A DNA stretch of 64,000 bases from Lucifuga dentata (GCA_014773175.1 VXCM01000814.1:145134-209133); one strand, 5' to 3'. Positions 1-12,856 are shown, counted from the stretch's first letter. Notes: generated by a model not told the origin, from the sequence alone. A program made the numbers and translations.

Positions 1-2182
1 TCACAGTCTGTCTCTGCTCATATCATTAAGCCAATAGGTCAATATTATTCTTTTAAAATGCATTTTCTGAATTTAACTTTGATAACAGTTGATTAAGATA
101 GCAAGCTAAGTTGATAAATTAAGCTCTCAAAGGTCAAATCGACCAAGCTTTGCCCATGTAAAACAAATGTTTTCCTCAGTTCTGCTTTAAATTCTTGATA
201 ATTTCTCCAGGTCTGCTGAGAATCCATTAAATGTGCAGAATCTGGTCTTACTTGGAAAGTTAAAAATAGAGTGTATAGATGTTGCGCCTAGCTAGCTGTG
301 ATGTAAATCACTATCATGCCATTGAAAGCAACATCCTGTATCAACAGTAAAGGGATTAGACTACAACTTGCGAGAGGTAAGGCAGAAACAGAACAGGTTG
401 GAGGGGTGCATGCATGCAATGACATGCTTCATTAAAAAAAAACTGTGGTGTAGTCTAAAGATGAGAAGATGTTCAAGCCAAACCTGTTTACCTCCTGCCT
501 GGCATAAGATGTAGGTATGTAATGGATGTTTTGTCTTGGATATCAAAGTGAGGGCCAAACCTGCTCTCCAATCCCCAGAAGCCTGTCTGTGTTTTTGCTG
601 CCGCTACATGGCTGAGAGGTGCTAGTGCATTGTGGGTCAAAGCCCCAGGCTTTCAGTCTGCTGAGTCCCTCCACAGAACGCCCGGTGGGATTGATGGAGC
701 AGGCTGGCAGATGAGCTGGTAGATCCCAGGTCCCCTTAAAATCTGGCCATGCATGTCCACTCTGAAGCATATGAGAAGACTGAGCGATAAATAGATGCAC
801 ACTGACAGACAGGCAACCATTTGCTGTTCTACAAACATGCACTCTAATAAAGAGTGTCTTGCCTTAGCCACCCCAGGAAGCAGATGTCCTCTGTCATTGG
901 CAATAAAGGAAGTGCTACCCTCACGTGCAGTGGGTCTCTACATTCACACACACACACATACACACACTTGTAACCTAAACTGACAACAGGCATGTACATA
1001 GGGATAGGGGTTTATTTTTGCATATTAAATTCACTGTGTTGGTCATGGAGAGTTATTCAACCCCCATGACCAACATCGTGAATTTTATGGGAGTTAAATG
1101 AGAGAAAACAAGGAATAGTTTTCTCCGTCTACACATAAAATTGTTTTCCTGTGCGAAATTGTGCTCCCCATGACCAAGTGATACAGAAAATTCGCGGAGT
1201 CCTCCTTTAATGGTACCTCTTTGTGATTCTTGGTCACACACCAGTTCTGCATCCTTTTCGGCCTGAAGGCGCCATCATACTGAGGATGAAATTGTTACAG
1301 ATGTAAAATAGAACAGAAAAAAAAGTTTATTGTTGCCGATTTTATCAGTTAAGGCAGGTACTTTACCTGGTTTGCTGAGTAACTCGATGACATGTCTCGG
1401 CATACAGACGTCAGCTTTAGTTTACTCGTTACATAGCAACAGAATCGGTCCGTTTCTTGTATGGAAATGCTTATTTCAGCCATTATCCTTAAATTAATTT
1501 ACTCATTAAAGCTGTAAAATCCGCACTGGTTATTATAATCGAGTATAATTACTTTCGCGGTCAACATTTGAAGATTTGAGTAAAAAATTAAAAAATTAAA
1601 AAAAAAAAACGTGACATCCTAACAAACCAAAATAGGTGAACGACTGGAGAGATGGTCGAATAAGAGTTTGAGTTAAACTCTATGTTTATCTCTTTAGGCA
1701 TTTATTTTTTAAATATTTAAATTTAAAATTTAAAATATTCTTTATTTCAATTGGCCTTTTTTAATTATTAGTATTGAAAACTTAACAACATAACTGAAAT
1801 GTATTTGATTTTGGAAACTCATGACCGGAAGTTTTTTTTTTAGTTCCGGTTAGTAACATTTACAAAAAAAAAAAAAAAAAANAAAAAAAAAAAAAAAAAA
1901 GAAAAAAAAAGATGTCTGCAGGTTTATTGGGTAAACATAGTGAGCAAGCAGCTATATTTTTTGTTACGTTTGTTTTTGTTTTTAATTAGCGTTCCGGTAG
2001 CAAAACGTCGCTGCCACGTGTCTGTGAATTTTTATTTAGCTATTAACCGAGCTAAACTTAGACTATTAGCCTGTTACGTTAGCCTTAGCGTTATAATGCT
2101 AATGCTACGAGTTTTGTAGAAGCGCACAGAGAATTGTATATGTGTTTGTTATAAAGTAAGGTGCTCTGCGGTTCCGTGAGTC
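1..2182. other. Non-coding DNA upstream of ccnq
   Basis: No reading frame here resembles a protein family. The stretch contains a short CA repeat near 945-967, an inverted repeat at 1027-1086, an A-rich run interrupted by a single N at 1882 (a contig join inside a homopolymer), and a CACGTG E-box at 2015-2020 in the last 200 bases before the ccnq start. The final part is presumably the ccnq promoter and 5' UTR, but no TATA box or first exon boundary is evident. Confidence 0.5.
1027..1086. repeat. Imperfect inverted repeat (22-bp arms)
   Basis: The arms 1027-1048 and about 1064-1085 are reverse complements at 20 of 22 positions, around a loop of about 15 nt. The core GTTGGTCATGG / CCATGACCAAC is perfect. 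Further CCATGACCA and TTGGTCAC words at 1167 and 1229 suggest a degenerate foldback or MITE-like element rather than an isolated hairpin. Confidence 0.5.
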
Positions 2183-4242
2183 ATGGAAGGGCCATCATCT
2201 CGGTTATCTGGCCACCAGGATGGACCTGTGTGGCTGGCGGGCAGGAGAGATTCCGGTGGGGATATGGAGTCTGATCAATCCCGGGACATGAAGACACACT
2301 TCAGAGTTTGTCGGTTCATCATGGAGACAGGTAAGCCACAGGTAGCTGTGTGGCTGCACATGAAGATAGAGAATAGGGATGTGCTGCAAGACAATAAAAC
2401 TGAAAATACATGCAGTCATTACCCTGTAATATAATATTTTGCTTAAAGATAACACGGTGCCAGTGGTTCGCTTTTCTGAATCATTTGTGTGCATTGCCAA
2501 ATTCAACATACAGTAGTATCATCCACCAGTCAGCACTTATTCCCATACAATTTCAGCTTTTGCACCTAGTTTACGACGTTTGCCTCTTTGCTTCTACCAG
2601 TGTGCATTTTGGTGTAAGAAGCTTGAGGCAATAATAAGTAAGTTGGAGAAGTTGAAAATTTGAGCTATAATTACATACAATATAGTAAATGGACGTTATG
2701 GATTCACAATTGACAATATGACATATATTCTTCCCCGTCCTTGTTCAGGAGTGAAGCTGGGTATGCGCTCTGTACCTGTGGCTACAGCGTGTGTACTGTA
2801 CCACCGTTTCTTTGAGTGTGTGAGCGTGCGTGTGTATGAGCCGTACCTGGTTGCTATGAGCTGTATGTATTTGGCTGGCAAAGTGGAAGAGCAACACATC
2901 AGGACTCGTGATATTATCAACGTGAGCCACAGGTAACATACAGGTAGTATTCAAATGTAGACACTACTTCCTCAGTACCTGAATCACTGAACAATGAACC
3001 ATTGTTCATTGTAAAAGTGTGAACAGTACAATGTTGTAGTCCTTTATAAAAAAAAAATAATAATAATAACAACAACAATCTTTGCAAGCATCTTGATATG
3101 CAAAATATGACATATCTGCATCTATTATATATGTAGTGGTTTAAATTAGCTGCTATTAAAATGTAAAATGTTCAGCTGCGAGCCATAATCTGACTATTTT
3201 TCGGTGTTTTGTGGCAGGAAATGCAGTGGCCATAGTAGATATTTATTGGCGTTTTTAACAAACACAGTGATTTTTGCTTATCATTGGTTGTATGGTTCGT
3301 CACGCAGCATCTCTCACATTCTGTCTTCCTTGCTCCCAGGTATTTCAACAGTGGCAGTGCTCCTCTAGAATGTGACAAGGAGTTCTGGGACCTGAGGGAC
3401 AGCGTTGTGCAGTGTGAGCTCCTCATTCTCCGACAGCTCAACTTCCACGTCTCCTTCCAGCATCCTCACAAAGTAGGTGTGTGTGTCTGTCCGTCCATCT
3501 GTCTTTGTGTGTTTTTGTGTCTTTCTATTTTTGTGTTGACTCTCCTTGTCTGTTTCTATTATTTCCTGATGATGTCGACATTGTTTCAACGATTCCGGAT
3601 GTACAACTTCTGTAAGACCAAAGTATTTGAAAGGAAATTTGCTTCCCTGTAGTGCTTTGATATCTTTGGGATTTTCTAATTCATTTTATAACTTCACTGC
3701 ATTGGCTGTGACCATGATTTTCAATATTATTTGCTTGTTATCTTCAAATTGTTGCCTGGATTCAAAGCTTAATGCCCTAAGATGTCTAATACTAATAATG
3801 ACTCCATTCCTGGAATTCTGAGATTAGACTGCCACTCTTATATAGTTATATTTTACCCATCTACCCCTCTTTCTTTACAGTTTTTACTCCACTATCTGTT
3901 GTCTGCAAAGTCACTGGTGAATCGCCACGCTTGGTCTCGAACCCCTGTCTCTGAAACTTCCTGGGCGTTGCTTAGGGACTGTTACCATGGAGCCATGTGC
4001 ATTCGCCATGCACCCCAACACATTGCCATTGCAGCTCTGTATCTGGCTGTCAACAGCTATGGGGTGAAGTTGCCTGCAGGGGAGAAAGAGTGGTGGCAGG
4101 TGTGTGTACTCTGAAAAATAATTGTGAACGAAGAAAGTAGCTTAACTGAAAAAGTGTGTGTATGTATGTGTGTGCATGCGTGTGTGCGTGCGTGTGTGCT
4201 TGTGAGCATGAAAGAGTAAGAGAGATCATCAGTCAATTTGAC

Positions 4243-4293
<51 letters not shown>

Positions 4294-5276
4294 CAAATTA
4301 GCTTGGATGTTTTCTGGAGCATACCAACAGTTTTAGCACATTTTTCATATATTTCCTCAAGCACCTGCATGAAACACCAGATTTTAAAACAGTCCCTGCT
4401 CCAAACTGCAACACAAAGCAACAGTAACATAAAAATAATTAAACAGGAGGAGTGTTAATTGTGATGGATTATCCAGCTCAAACTGTCTTTATAAAATGAT
4501 TTTCATACTGTTCTGAAATAAACTGAAACCAATGGCAGCTCACCAGTCTAAAAGAATAAATTGTCAGCTGGACTTATCAAAGTGATTATGGTGTATTCAG
4601 ACTAATTATTCAAACAAGACTTGAACTGTTCTGGCATAATTTTCGCCCAGGTCAGGGAAGGAATTAAGTTTTTTGTCTGACTTTCTTCAGTAGTAAAACT
4701 GAGCATGATACACATGCAGCAACCAGATTGACGTAGTAGTATTTTTTTCCAGTTTGGTCTGTGTGTGTGTGTGTGTGTGTGGGTCCTCCTCTATTTAGAG
4801 ACATACCAGCAGCAAGGATTATGAACTTGGAACACTGTGATATTACCACTTGAATAGCTAGGTCTACCTCATCTTCAAAGCAAAAAGTCCTCTGCTAAGT
4901 TAAAGTATAAGCCAAAAGGTCGTGACCCCCCTCAGTTGTGATGAAATGATGTCCCTTTTGTTTCCTTGATGTTACTATTTTTACTTACTGTATCCAAATG
5001 CAAATGAAAAAGAAGTTTGAATTTTTTCTGAGTTTTCACTTGGGTCCTCAAGGCAAAAAAAAAAAAAAAAAAANAAAAAAAAAAAAAAAAAATAGAATCT
5101 AGGACATTTGAATTGGTGTGTAGACTTTTGATGTCTAGTGTTTATTCAGGCCAGGTGTGGAGCTGAAGCCTGTGTTGTGTGTGTAGGTGCTGTGTGAGGA
5201 CATGACTAAAGCAGACATTGATGCTGTGATCTCAGACCTTCTCCAGCTGTATGACATGGAGGCCAAGTGCATCTGA
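2183..5276 (+). CDS. ccnq: Cyclin Q (FAM58A / cyclin M), five exons
   Basis: Exons 2183-2330, 2749-2932, 3340-3472, 3881-4099 and 5187-5276 (stop TGA 5274-5276) all have GT-AG borders and join in frame to 774 nt, 257 residues, close to the human protein's length. Cyclin Q is the regulatory partner of CDK10; loss of human CCNQ causes STAR syndrome. Diagnostic stretches include [46 protein letters not shown] (first cyclin fold), [27 protein letters not shown], and [13 protein letters not shown] followed by [12 protein letters not shown] (second fold). The start at 2183 gives a short, poorly conserved N-terminus as in other vertebrates; a later in-frame Met (DMESD) is possible. The spacer to atp2b3 is about 6-11 kb, and both genes lie on the same strand. 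Confidence 0.93.
4244..4290. repeat. (CT)n microsatellite in ccnq intron 4
   Basis: A long uninterrupted CT run sits in the intron between the fourth and fifth ccnq exons, next to a GT-rich stretch at 4155-4200. A second GT run lies at about 4758-4780, and an A-homopolymer contig join (single N) at 5074. Confidence 0.8.
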
Positions 5277-6259
5277 TGGACACAGCTAGAAGACCTGCAC
5301 ATGAAATCTGGATCATCGGTGTCTGAGTGTGTTTATGTGTGTGTGTCTGTGTGCCTTAACTCTGTGAGTGTAAGTCTCTGGGGGGTTCATCTGTACATTT
5401 GGGTATGTATTGCTGAATGTGTGTGTGAATATGAGAGAAGAACAACAAAGACAGAGAGACGGTGTTGCCCTAGTTAGTCTGTGAGCTGTGACAAAAACAC
5501 ACCTGCACTACAGAGTCCCGCCACCCTGGGGAGACATTTCTTCATTTCTGGTCTCTGATCTCTTATCCCTGTAGAATACTGATGCGCTCTGGAATATTTG
5601 ATCAGTGCCAGGTCTCTCAAAGCATCCTAGCACTAAACACCTTCAACAAACACCTCATTTAAAATGTTTTAATGCCACTGTATGGATTTGAAGAAAAGAG
5701 TTTTTTTTACATGAAATCCTCGCCCAGTCATTAAAATATGTGAATAATTCTCACAAATGTATGAAATGGTGTGGGGATGGCAGCACCAAGTTACTTAAAT
5801 GCAGCATTGTGTGAGTATAATGTTGGCCAATGATAAATATGTTAATTTCAGTTAAGTCTTGATTATCTCATTAGAATTTTGCGTACCATGTAGAACAAAT
5901 CTGAATAGCAAGGAGGACAATTGGATTAGTTTTATTGGATACTAACATTTCTTTAATTCTTTAAGATATGTGGTTCATCTTATCTGCTTTTATTGTATAA
6001 AACATTAAAATGTATTCACAAAGAAAAGTTTGCTTATGCATGTACTAATTGGCTTAATGACATCTTCAGCTTAAGTGGCCACCATTAGTATATCATGGTG
6101 GTTATAATGGGGCATTTTCTTCTGTGTTTTGCATTGCTGCCATTTCCAGATCATTCCATGAATTCATTAGGAGACAATATAATGTCTGGCTGAGCGCCAA
6201 GCAGATGAAGAACGTGGGGAAATACTTTCCTATATGTTAGACCAATGATTCTTTCTTCA

Positions 6260-6265
6260 AATAAA
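6260..6265 (+). terminator. ccnq: Candidate ccnq polyadenylation signal
   Basis: This is a canonical AATAAA about 1 kb downstream of the ccnq stop, after an AT-rich, ORF-free 3' region. No other strong hexamer competes nearby, but the choice is inferred only from position. Confidence 0.4.
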
Positions 6266-9200
6266 AGAATTTAAATTTAGTCTATATTGTATTAAATATA
6301 ATTCATTTGTACCAACCCTGCAGTTAGCTTTCAGATAAAATTAAGATTAGCCCATCTCAGGAGAATGCACGTGCGACAGCCCAGGGCTAAAAGCCCAGAT
6401 AGCCTAGAGGTAGCCCAGGCTCTATAAGGCAATTGGCCTCATTAGAGGGTGAAAACAGAGTGAGTGTTAAGTTAAATTTAGGACACCTTGTCCTCACAGT
6501 AGTAAAATCAAGGCAGGCATGTTTTGGGGCATTGTAGCAAAGATATGTGAAGCTCTCAACTGTAAAATCCAGCCATTGCTGCTTTTTATTGTCTCAGATG
6601 TGAAGAAATATTGAACTTTGTCATGTGTCTGCTACCATATTGTGAATACCTTTCTGCGCTTTAATTTCCTTATTTCTTTTTACTCTACGAAGCTACTGAG
6701 ACTTAATATTTTTAGATGAGAAGCAAACAGTATGTTGGCTAACTCATCTTTGAATTTATTTTCAAACTAGAATTAAAATGTAAAATCAGCTCTGCCTGTC
6801 GTGTAGGTCCAGGAGAGAAGAGTTATGGTCACATGATCAATATTAAGATTGGAGTCTCTTTCTGTCTTTCTCCTCACCTTCTTTCCTCTCTCCTTCTCAA
6901 ACATTTGGTATGTCTTCATGAGACAAGAGACAGTGTGTGCATCCCAATGACAATGTGTCAAACAATATTCCTGACAAATTCTCTCTGTTGTCATTTTTTC
7001 ACTCTCCAGCTCAATTTTTTTCTCTCCCTACTGGGCGGGAAAATGGCTGTTTTTCCTCTGGTCTTCTCCAATCCTGTCGCCCTAGCTCCACTTATAACTC
7101 TCTCACACTGGACTTTCCAGTCTCTCCTTCACTCTCCCTCTTCTTGCTGATTCCTTGTCTTCCCCCCACTTCTCCTCACCTCTTTTCCTCCATCTCCTCT
7201 CTACCTTTGTGCACCTTTTTCCATCCTTCCCTCCTCCCTGTCTCCTTTCCTCTCCTACGTCTCCCTAATGTTATATTAATAATGGAGAGGGTGCGTGTTC
7301 AGCTAGACTCCATGAATTAACCATCAGATGGGAAGAAGTACTGAAAGAGTCAGAGGAGTAAGGAAAAGAGAGTGACATGGATGAATGAGAGGCTGAGAGG
7401 GGAAGGTAGGAAATGGAGGAAGGGATTAGGAGAAAGCAGCTAGGATATAAGGAGAAGGAAATGACAAGTGAAGGAGGGAAGCTTATCTTTGTATTACACT
7501 TCAACACACTTCAGTCTCCTCTGATCACCTCTCCTCTCTGCTGTATGCTTCTGATCTGCTTACACATCACTTCAGTCTTTGCTGTGCACTTGAGAGGAAG
7601 TCACAAGGTCACACACACGACTAGCTCCATGTGTGTGTGTGTATATATATGTCTCCATGTGCATATGTGTTTAGACTGAAATGACATTTAGGGATGTAAA
7701 TACTACATCAGGCCCACAGTCTCAGAGCTGTGTGCCCTTGAACTGATAAAAGCTCTGCAGCCTTCTATCTCAGACCTATTAGATATGAACCAAGCAGTCC
7801 TAAACACTCTAAATGCCTAATGCATAGACAATAGATTTAAGAGAGAGTGTGTGTCAGATTGAGTGAGGAAAGAGACTACACACTCTTATTGTTGGGGTGG
7901 AGCAAAAAGCAGTCTGCATTGTCTCATAGTCCATACAACATAAACAACGAAACAATGGATTGGCCAGTAGATAGCTATCAAACCATTAGTCAAAAAATCT
8001 GTCCAGACTTTTCAAAATGCCCCCTTTTAGTGGTAATATTAATACACATGCTGACTGACTAAAGTTGTGCTCGAAAGCATTAAAGTCTCCAGGTAATGAA
8101 AGATAATCAGAGCTCTCATCTTGAGAGTACCTGCAGTACTGTTGGGTAAAATTATTATGAGCTCCATCCAGCAAATCACTGAGTTTTTGTCAGTTTCAAA
8201 GTTAAAAGAGTTTTGCAGCCTGAGCATGTTAACATTACACATGAGACAAGTCCTGAAAAAAAGTCTGTGGGCTAAGTGGAAGTAGCTGGAGGTGTTCTTG
8301 CTTCAGCACGAATGGTTACAGAGGGTCTTTAAAAAGTTCCCATTTGTCACTATGGAGTTTAGAACAAGAGGCTAGAATAAAAATGAAATATCTAAAATAG
8401 TAAAAGTTTAATAGAATCTACAAGTTCCAGAGGCACCCATGTGAATTGCAGACACATGGAACTGGATCAAAGTAACTGATTAATACAGTGTGATACTGAA
8501 GTGAATTTCCCATGCCAGTTTATTATATTGTTAACATTACTAGATTTGGAATATATGATGATGAATGTCAGTGCGTAGTACCAATATAGAAGAAAGTCCA
8601 GAATGAGATACACTTGTACAGCCATTTCATATTAGTCCAATTTAAGTAGGCTTAATCCAAGCCCCTTCACCCAGCACAATATTTACCTGAGCATAAATCA
8701 GGTAGCACTCCTGTTATTACTCCTACTATTTGTATTAGGAGTTCTTTCCAAGATTTTTTTTAAAAGTTTTTTTTATATATATATATGTATAGATGTAGGA
8801 ATGTAGAAGGTGGATATTTTTGCGTTTATTTGTTGAAATAATAAAATGGATTACAACTCATCCTGAAAGGAATTTGTCAGATTTTTGTATATGTGCCTCT
8901 GGGAGAAGTTAAAGATAAGAAGATGAAAAGCTACAATCAGCAAACAAAGCTTTTTATCAAGATGTGCGTGTGTGTGTGTCTGTGTCCATGCACACACAGG
9001 CTAGTCTGTGGTCCATCTCTCCACAGTGTAGAGGAAATCTATTAATAAGTTGATCTGATTCATCTATAAATACATTTCTCCTCACGCTGGCTCGCTGCAT
9101 AACAAGCTTTGACAGTAACCAGTTGGGTATAGTCATGCATGTGGATGGGGAAACTGGGTGTGGGGTGTGGTGAGAGGGGTATGAAAAAAAAATAGCACAT

Positions 9201-10466
9201 GACATTAGATGTTCTTCAGCACTGAGGTGTGCTAACTTTCAGCACAGTGGACAGCCCCTTTGGCCTCTGCTTTTTTGTTTCCCTCTGAGTTGAAAAGGAA
9301 GAGGATGATGCTGCTTCTAAACACATCAGCTTACAGTGAGTTCACTTTATTCATTCAGAACAACCGAGTGCTTCCCAAGGTGGGGCCCAAGGTCCCCAGG
9401 GGTCTTGTATTTCTGTGCAGTTTTTGCACTGCACTTCCTGGAAACCACTTGTCAATCCAACAGAGAATCTGGTATTGTGACGTCCTTGTATCCTCTGTTG
9501 ATAAACTTCATGGTTTTCTAAGTAGCACTTCACTTTTCGGTGTCTTACAGCACCTGCATACTATCCAGTTCTTCTGTTTATTTCAAACATGCTGCTGTTG
9601 ATGCTTGCAGAAATGTAAAATGCATCATTTCCTGTGCTTCAGAGGATTTAGAACAGCAAATGGAAAAGCTTTTATAAATTGGATACATGTTGAATCAATG
9701 TGTTGTCAATCATGACAGTAGCAAAACAAGCATTTATACACAGGGAAATGTTGCAGTTTATAATTTTACATTTACAATTATCAGCATTAAGACATAAGGA
9801 TAACTCATTTTGATTTATTTTGTCACCCTTGTACACAGTTTCCCTACCTAAAGTACTGTAGGACCAGTTGTCAGGATTGTATGATTTTGATATACCTAAT
9901 AATAAATCTAATCTAAATTAGGTCTTATATTACTGTATATTCCCTGTAACACCATCTTTCAATGAGGCTTTGCATTGACATCACAATAAATTGAGCAGTT
10001 GTTAGAAAACAAACCTCTCTACCTTAGAGGTATGAGTTTTTCTGTTGAAATGTGATGTTTGGGTCATAATTCTTGGAGGGATTATTTAAGTGTAAACCAA
10101 ATACATGTTACCATATGTGCATATCCTTATAAATATTGTTATATTTTAATGCTCATTTTATAAGTCCTACTTGTAAAAGACCTTGTTAACTATTGAAGGC
10201 TCCTCCAATAATAAACAAAACTGCTTTCTGTTTGCAGTGAGCCTACAGTTGCATTTGTATTTTGCATCTGTCCACACAGCTTTAGTGCCATAAGAACTGA
10301 TACTTGCTGGCTGATTTACCAGTCACAGTAATACTAACAAGCTATTATTTCAGTATAATAATTTACATTACTACTTATGTACTCCAGAGAGATGCATTTT
10401 ATTGTAGGCCTTCTGAGTATGCTTGAAAATGGGTAACATGTCACTTGCAGTAATGCAGTCCATTTA
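6266..10466. other. Intergenic region between ccnq and atp2b3
   Basis: Six-frame reading gives only short frames with low-complexity or compositionally odd translations and none I recognise. There is a pyrimidine-rich segment around 7000-7260, a short alternating GT/AT run near 7630-7650 and AT-rich filler. I see no RNA gene. Confidence 0.5.
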
Positions 10467-10468
10467 TA

Positions 10469-10834
10469 CAGTGAGGTCCAAAAGTCTGAGACCACATTGA
10501 AAATCTGTGATGTTTTCCATGTAAATCTGGAAATAATCAGAAAGTCTGACATCACAAGAAGCTCTTTGGAACATTGTCAAATCATGCTGGGAAAACTTAG
10601 GTCATCAGAACTTGTGGAGTCCATGCCAGCTGGAATGCATGCTGTCATTAAAGCAAAAGGGGGGCATACCAAATACTAAGATATTGTGAAATTCATGTAC
10701 ATTTTTCAAAGATTCAACTTTTCACCCAAATTGTTAAGATGATATCATTTGTAATGAAAAATCTTGTATTAAATTTAAAAAGAATGCAAAGTAGAAGCAT
10801 TTTCACAGTGGTCTCAGACTTCTGGATCCGCTAG
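10469..10834 (+). mobile_element. Internally deleted Tc1/mariner element relic
   Basis: The left end CAGTGAGGTCCAAAAGTCTG, preceded by TA at 10467-10468, is mirrored by a right end reading GTGGTCTCAGACTT followed by a degenerate TGGATCC. Between them the plus strand encodes a fragment ending LVESMPAGMHAVIKAKGGHTKY, the typical C-terminus of Tc1-like transposases, closed by a stop near 10679. All of the DDE catalytic domain is missing, so this is a non-autonomous relic of about 366 bp carrying only the last few dozen codons. Confidence 0.85.
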
Positions 10835-11161
10835 GGCATTAACTCAAGTTATAGTTTGTACACAAAAAGTTTGGATTTCCTTTTTTAAAAATATATTTTC
10901 AAAATCCAAGAAGATACAGGAAATGTTATGTTGGGGTAAATTTCACACAGTTAAAAACTGAGATGTTTGGTCACATTTTGGAATTTTTGGGGCGGATTGT
11001 TGAGATTCTTCATTTTTGCAGAATGAAGAAGCTTTGTACATAAATGAGTATGTACAACAAATATTTTTTCATTAAGCCATATATAGTAAATCAGAATAAA
11101 ATGCTGCATTTTGTCCTTCTTTATAGCGTATATGCTTAAAATTGCATGGGTTAATAAAATG

Positions 11162-11234
11162 ACTGAACCAAATTTGTCTGGTTCAGTCCAAATTTGCATA
11201 TACATCACAAATTTGTGATGTATATGCAAATTTG
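11162..11234. repeat. Perfect 46-bp palindrome with an adjacent hairpin
   Basis: Positions 11189-11234 form a perfect, loop-free palindrome (two 23-nt halves, centre AAATTT). Immediately to the left, ACTGAACCA and TGGTTCAGT form another 9-bp stem around AATTTGTC. The word AAATTTG occurs repeatedly across both structures. The sequence is AT-rich and lies between ccnq and the atp2b3 leader. Confidence 0.85.
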
Positions 11235-11539
11235 TCTTTGAAAGCTAAAAATGACCATGGACCCTGAATATTGGAAATTATATATAAAATATATAGACCT
11301 ATATATAATAAAATTAGAACGAATTTGCCACATATATGCAAAAGGCAAAAAAAAACAAACAAAAAAAAACAAAAGACAAAACAAATCAAAAAAACAATAT
11401 ATCATGAATTTATTTTGGTTGGGCATCTGCATGTCCGTGTTTCTCGTTATTTTAGAAGATGGCTCTAAATGCCAACTGATAATACACATAAAAGGCGTAT
11501 GATGCGGTGTGTCTCTGTCGTTATTACGCAGCCGTAGGT

Positions 11540-11983
11540 GGGGGTGACGTATGGAGCAGCCCCCACCCCGTCTCTCCCTCGGTTCCTCTCGCGGATGCTG
11601 CGACCGAGCTCCTGTGCGCGCGGGCTCTCGCAGCGGCTCAACCCCTCCTCCTCCTCCTCTTCCTTCTCCTCCTCCNNNNNNNNNNNNNNNNNNNNNNNNN
11701 NNNNNNNNNNNNNNNNNNNNNNNNNNNNNNNNNNNNNNNNNNNNNNNNNNNNNNNNNNNNNNNNNNNNNNNNNNNNNNNNNNNNNNNNNNNNNNNNNNNN
11801 NNNNNNNNCCTCCTCCTCCTCCTCCTCCTCCTCCTCCACCTCCTCCAAAGATGTCGCATGATCTTCTCCTCTCACCACGGCGTTTCTTTTCTTTTTTTTC
11901 TTTTATGGTTTTTCCTGTGCCCTTAACAGTTAATAGAATTCGGACAAATTAGCAGCTTTCACCGGCGGGAGCAGCTACCGTCN

Positions 11984-12018
<35 letters not shown>

Positions 12019-12267
12019 AACCGCCGCAGAACTCCGCCGACCAAAAGTCAGGTGACCGCGCGGAGCGGAATATTCATCAGCACCGTCGTCGTCTTTCATC
12101 CCTCCACTTCTTCGGACTCCAGGCAACCAGAGCTGCCGCAGCCCGGTCCCCCCTGTATCCTCTCATCCGGTTTGGGACATTCTCCGCTCCACGCACACGC
12201 AGATTAACGGGGATTCTGCCTCCCCTCCCGCGCGCTGATGCTGATGTCCTTGAGCTCGGCCTGCACG
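11540..12267 (+). promoter_or_regulatory. atp2b3: CpG-rich putative atp2b3 promoter and first non-coding exon
   Basis: This is the most GC- and CpG-rich part of the atp2b3 locus, in contrast to the AT-rich DNA on its left. It contains CCT and CT repeats, and single-N and 133-N gaps. It ends in a strong donor, CACG|GTGAGT, at 12268. I infer a 5' non-coding exon whose start I cannot place. A second short candidate non-coding exon lies at 12787-12856. Confidence 0.45.
11676..11808. other. Assembly gap (133 N) in a CCT repeat
   Basis: A block of 133 unknown bases lies inside a (CCT)n tract within the GC-rich region I take to be the atp2b3 promoter and leader. The true length of the repeat is unknown. 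Frames that appear to read across it are artefacts of the trinucleotide repeat. Confidence 0.98.
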
Positions 12268-12786
12268 GTGAGTCGGTGAGTCCGTGCGTGTGCCGGCGTG
12301 CGTGACTGTTATTTACCCCGGGCGCCCGAGGGCCGTTTTTGTCAGGGAAGATGTGTTGCTCTCTCTGTGATTCATGAATGTCAGAGAGAGGTTTTTAACG
12401 CACCAGCAAAATGTAACAGGCCCTGATGTGGCATTTCTCATCTCAGGCCTGACACAGCTGTAATAATATACAGTAGGGCATACCATAATACAGTGGCCAA
12501 AAGCGCTATGACATTATGAGAGGGAGTGTGTATGTATGCGTGTGCGTGCGAACGCGTGTACGTGCATACGCGTAATGATACATCTCCATCCACCCTTCCA
12601 TCCATCTGTCCATCCATCCATCCGTTCGTGTCTGTGTCAGTTGATGAAGGGCTGCAGTCCAGCGTTTTCACCGAGCGGCATGCGCTATTCCTGCGTTTGC
12701 CTCTTGGTTTTCCCGGGCACTGGTGTACCAGGCTGTTGGGTATCAATTGCGTTGTTTGTCTCTGTTACCGCGCGTTGCACCTGCAG

Positions 12787-12856
12787 CGCTGAGGCGCCGG
12801 ATGGTGATGATCTCTGGTCGAAGGGACCTTCAGAAGTCGCCCCGCACAGGGTGGAT
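12787..12856 (+). other. atp2b3: Candidate second non-coding exon of atp2b3
   Basis: A CTGCAG acceptor ends at 12786 and a consensus GTAAGT donor begins at 12857, enclosing 70 GC-rich bases that include ATG triplets but no conserved protein. Position and splice signals suit a 5' UTR exon; no transcript evidence is available from sequence alone. Confidence 0.35.

Noticed and set aside
11465..11952. Frames of 107-139 codons spanning the 133-N gap
   Set aside because: They are translations of the CCT repeat and unknown bases (runs of Ser, Pro, Leu or Glu) on both strands, created by trinucleotide periodicity.
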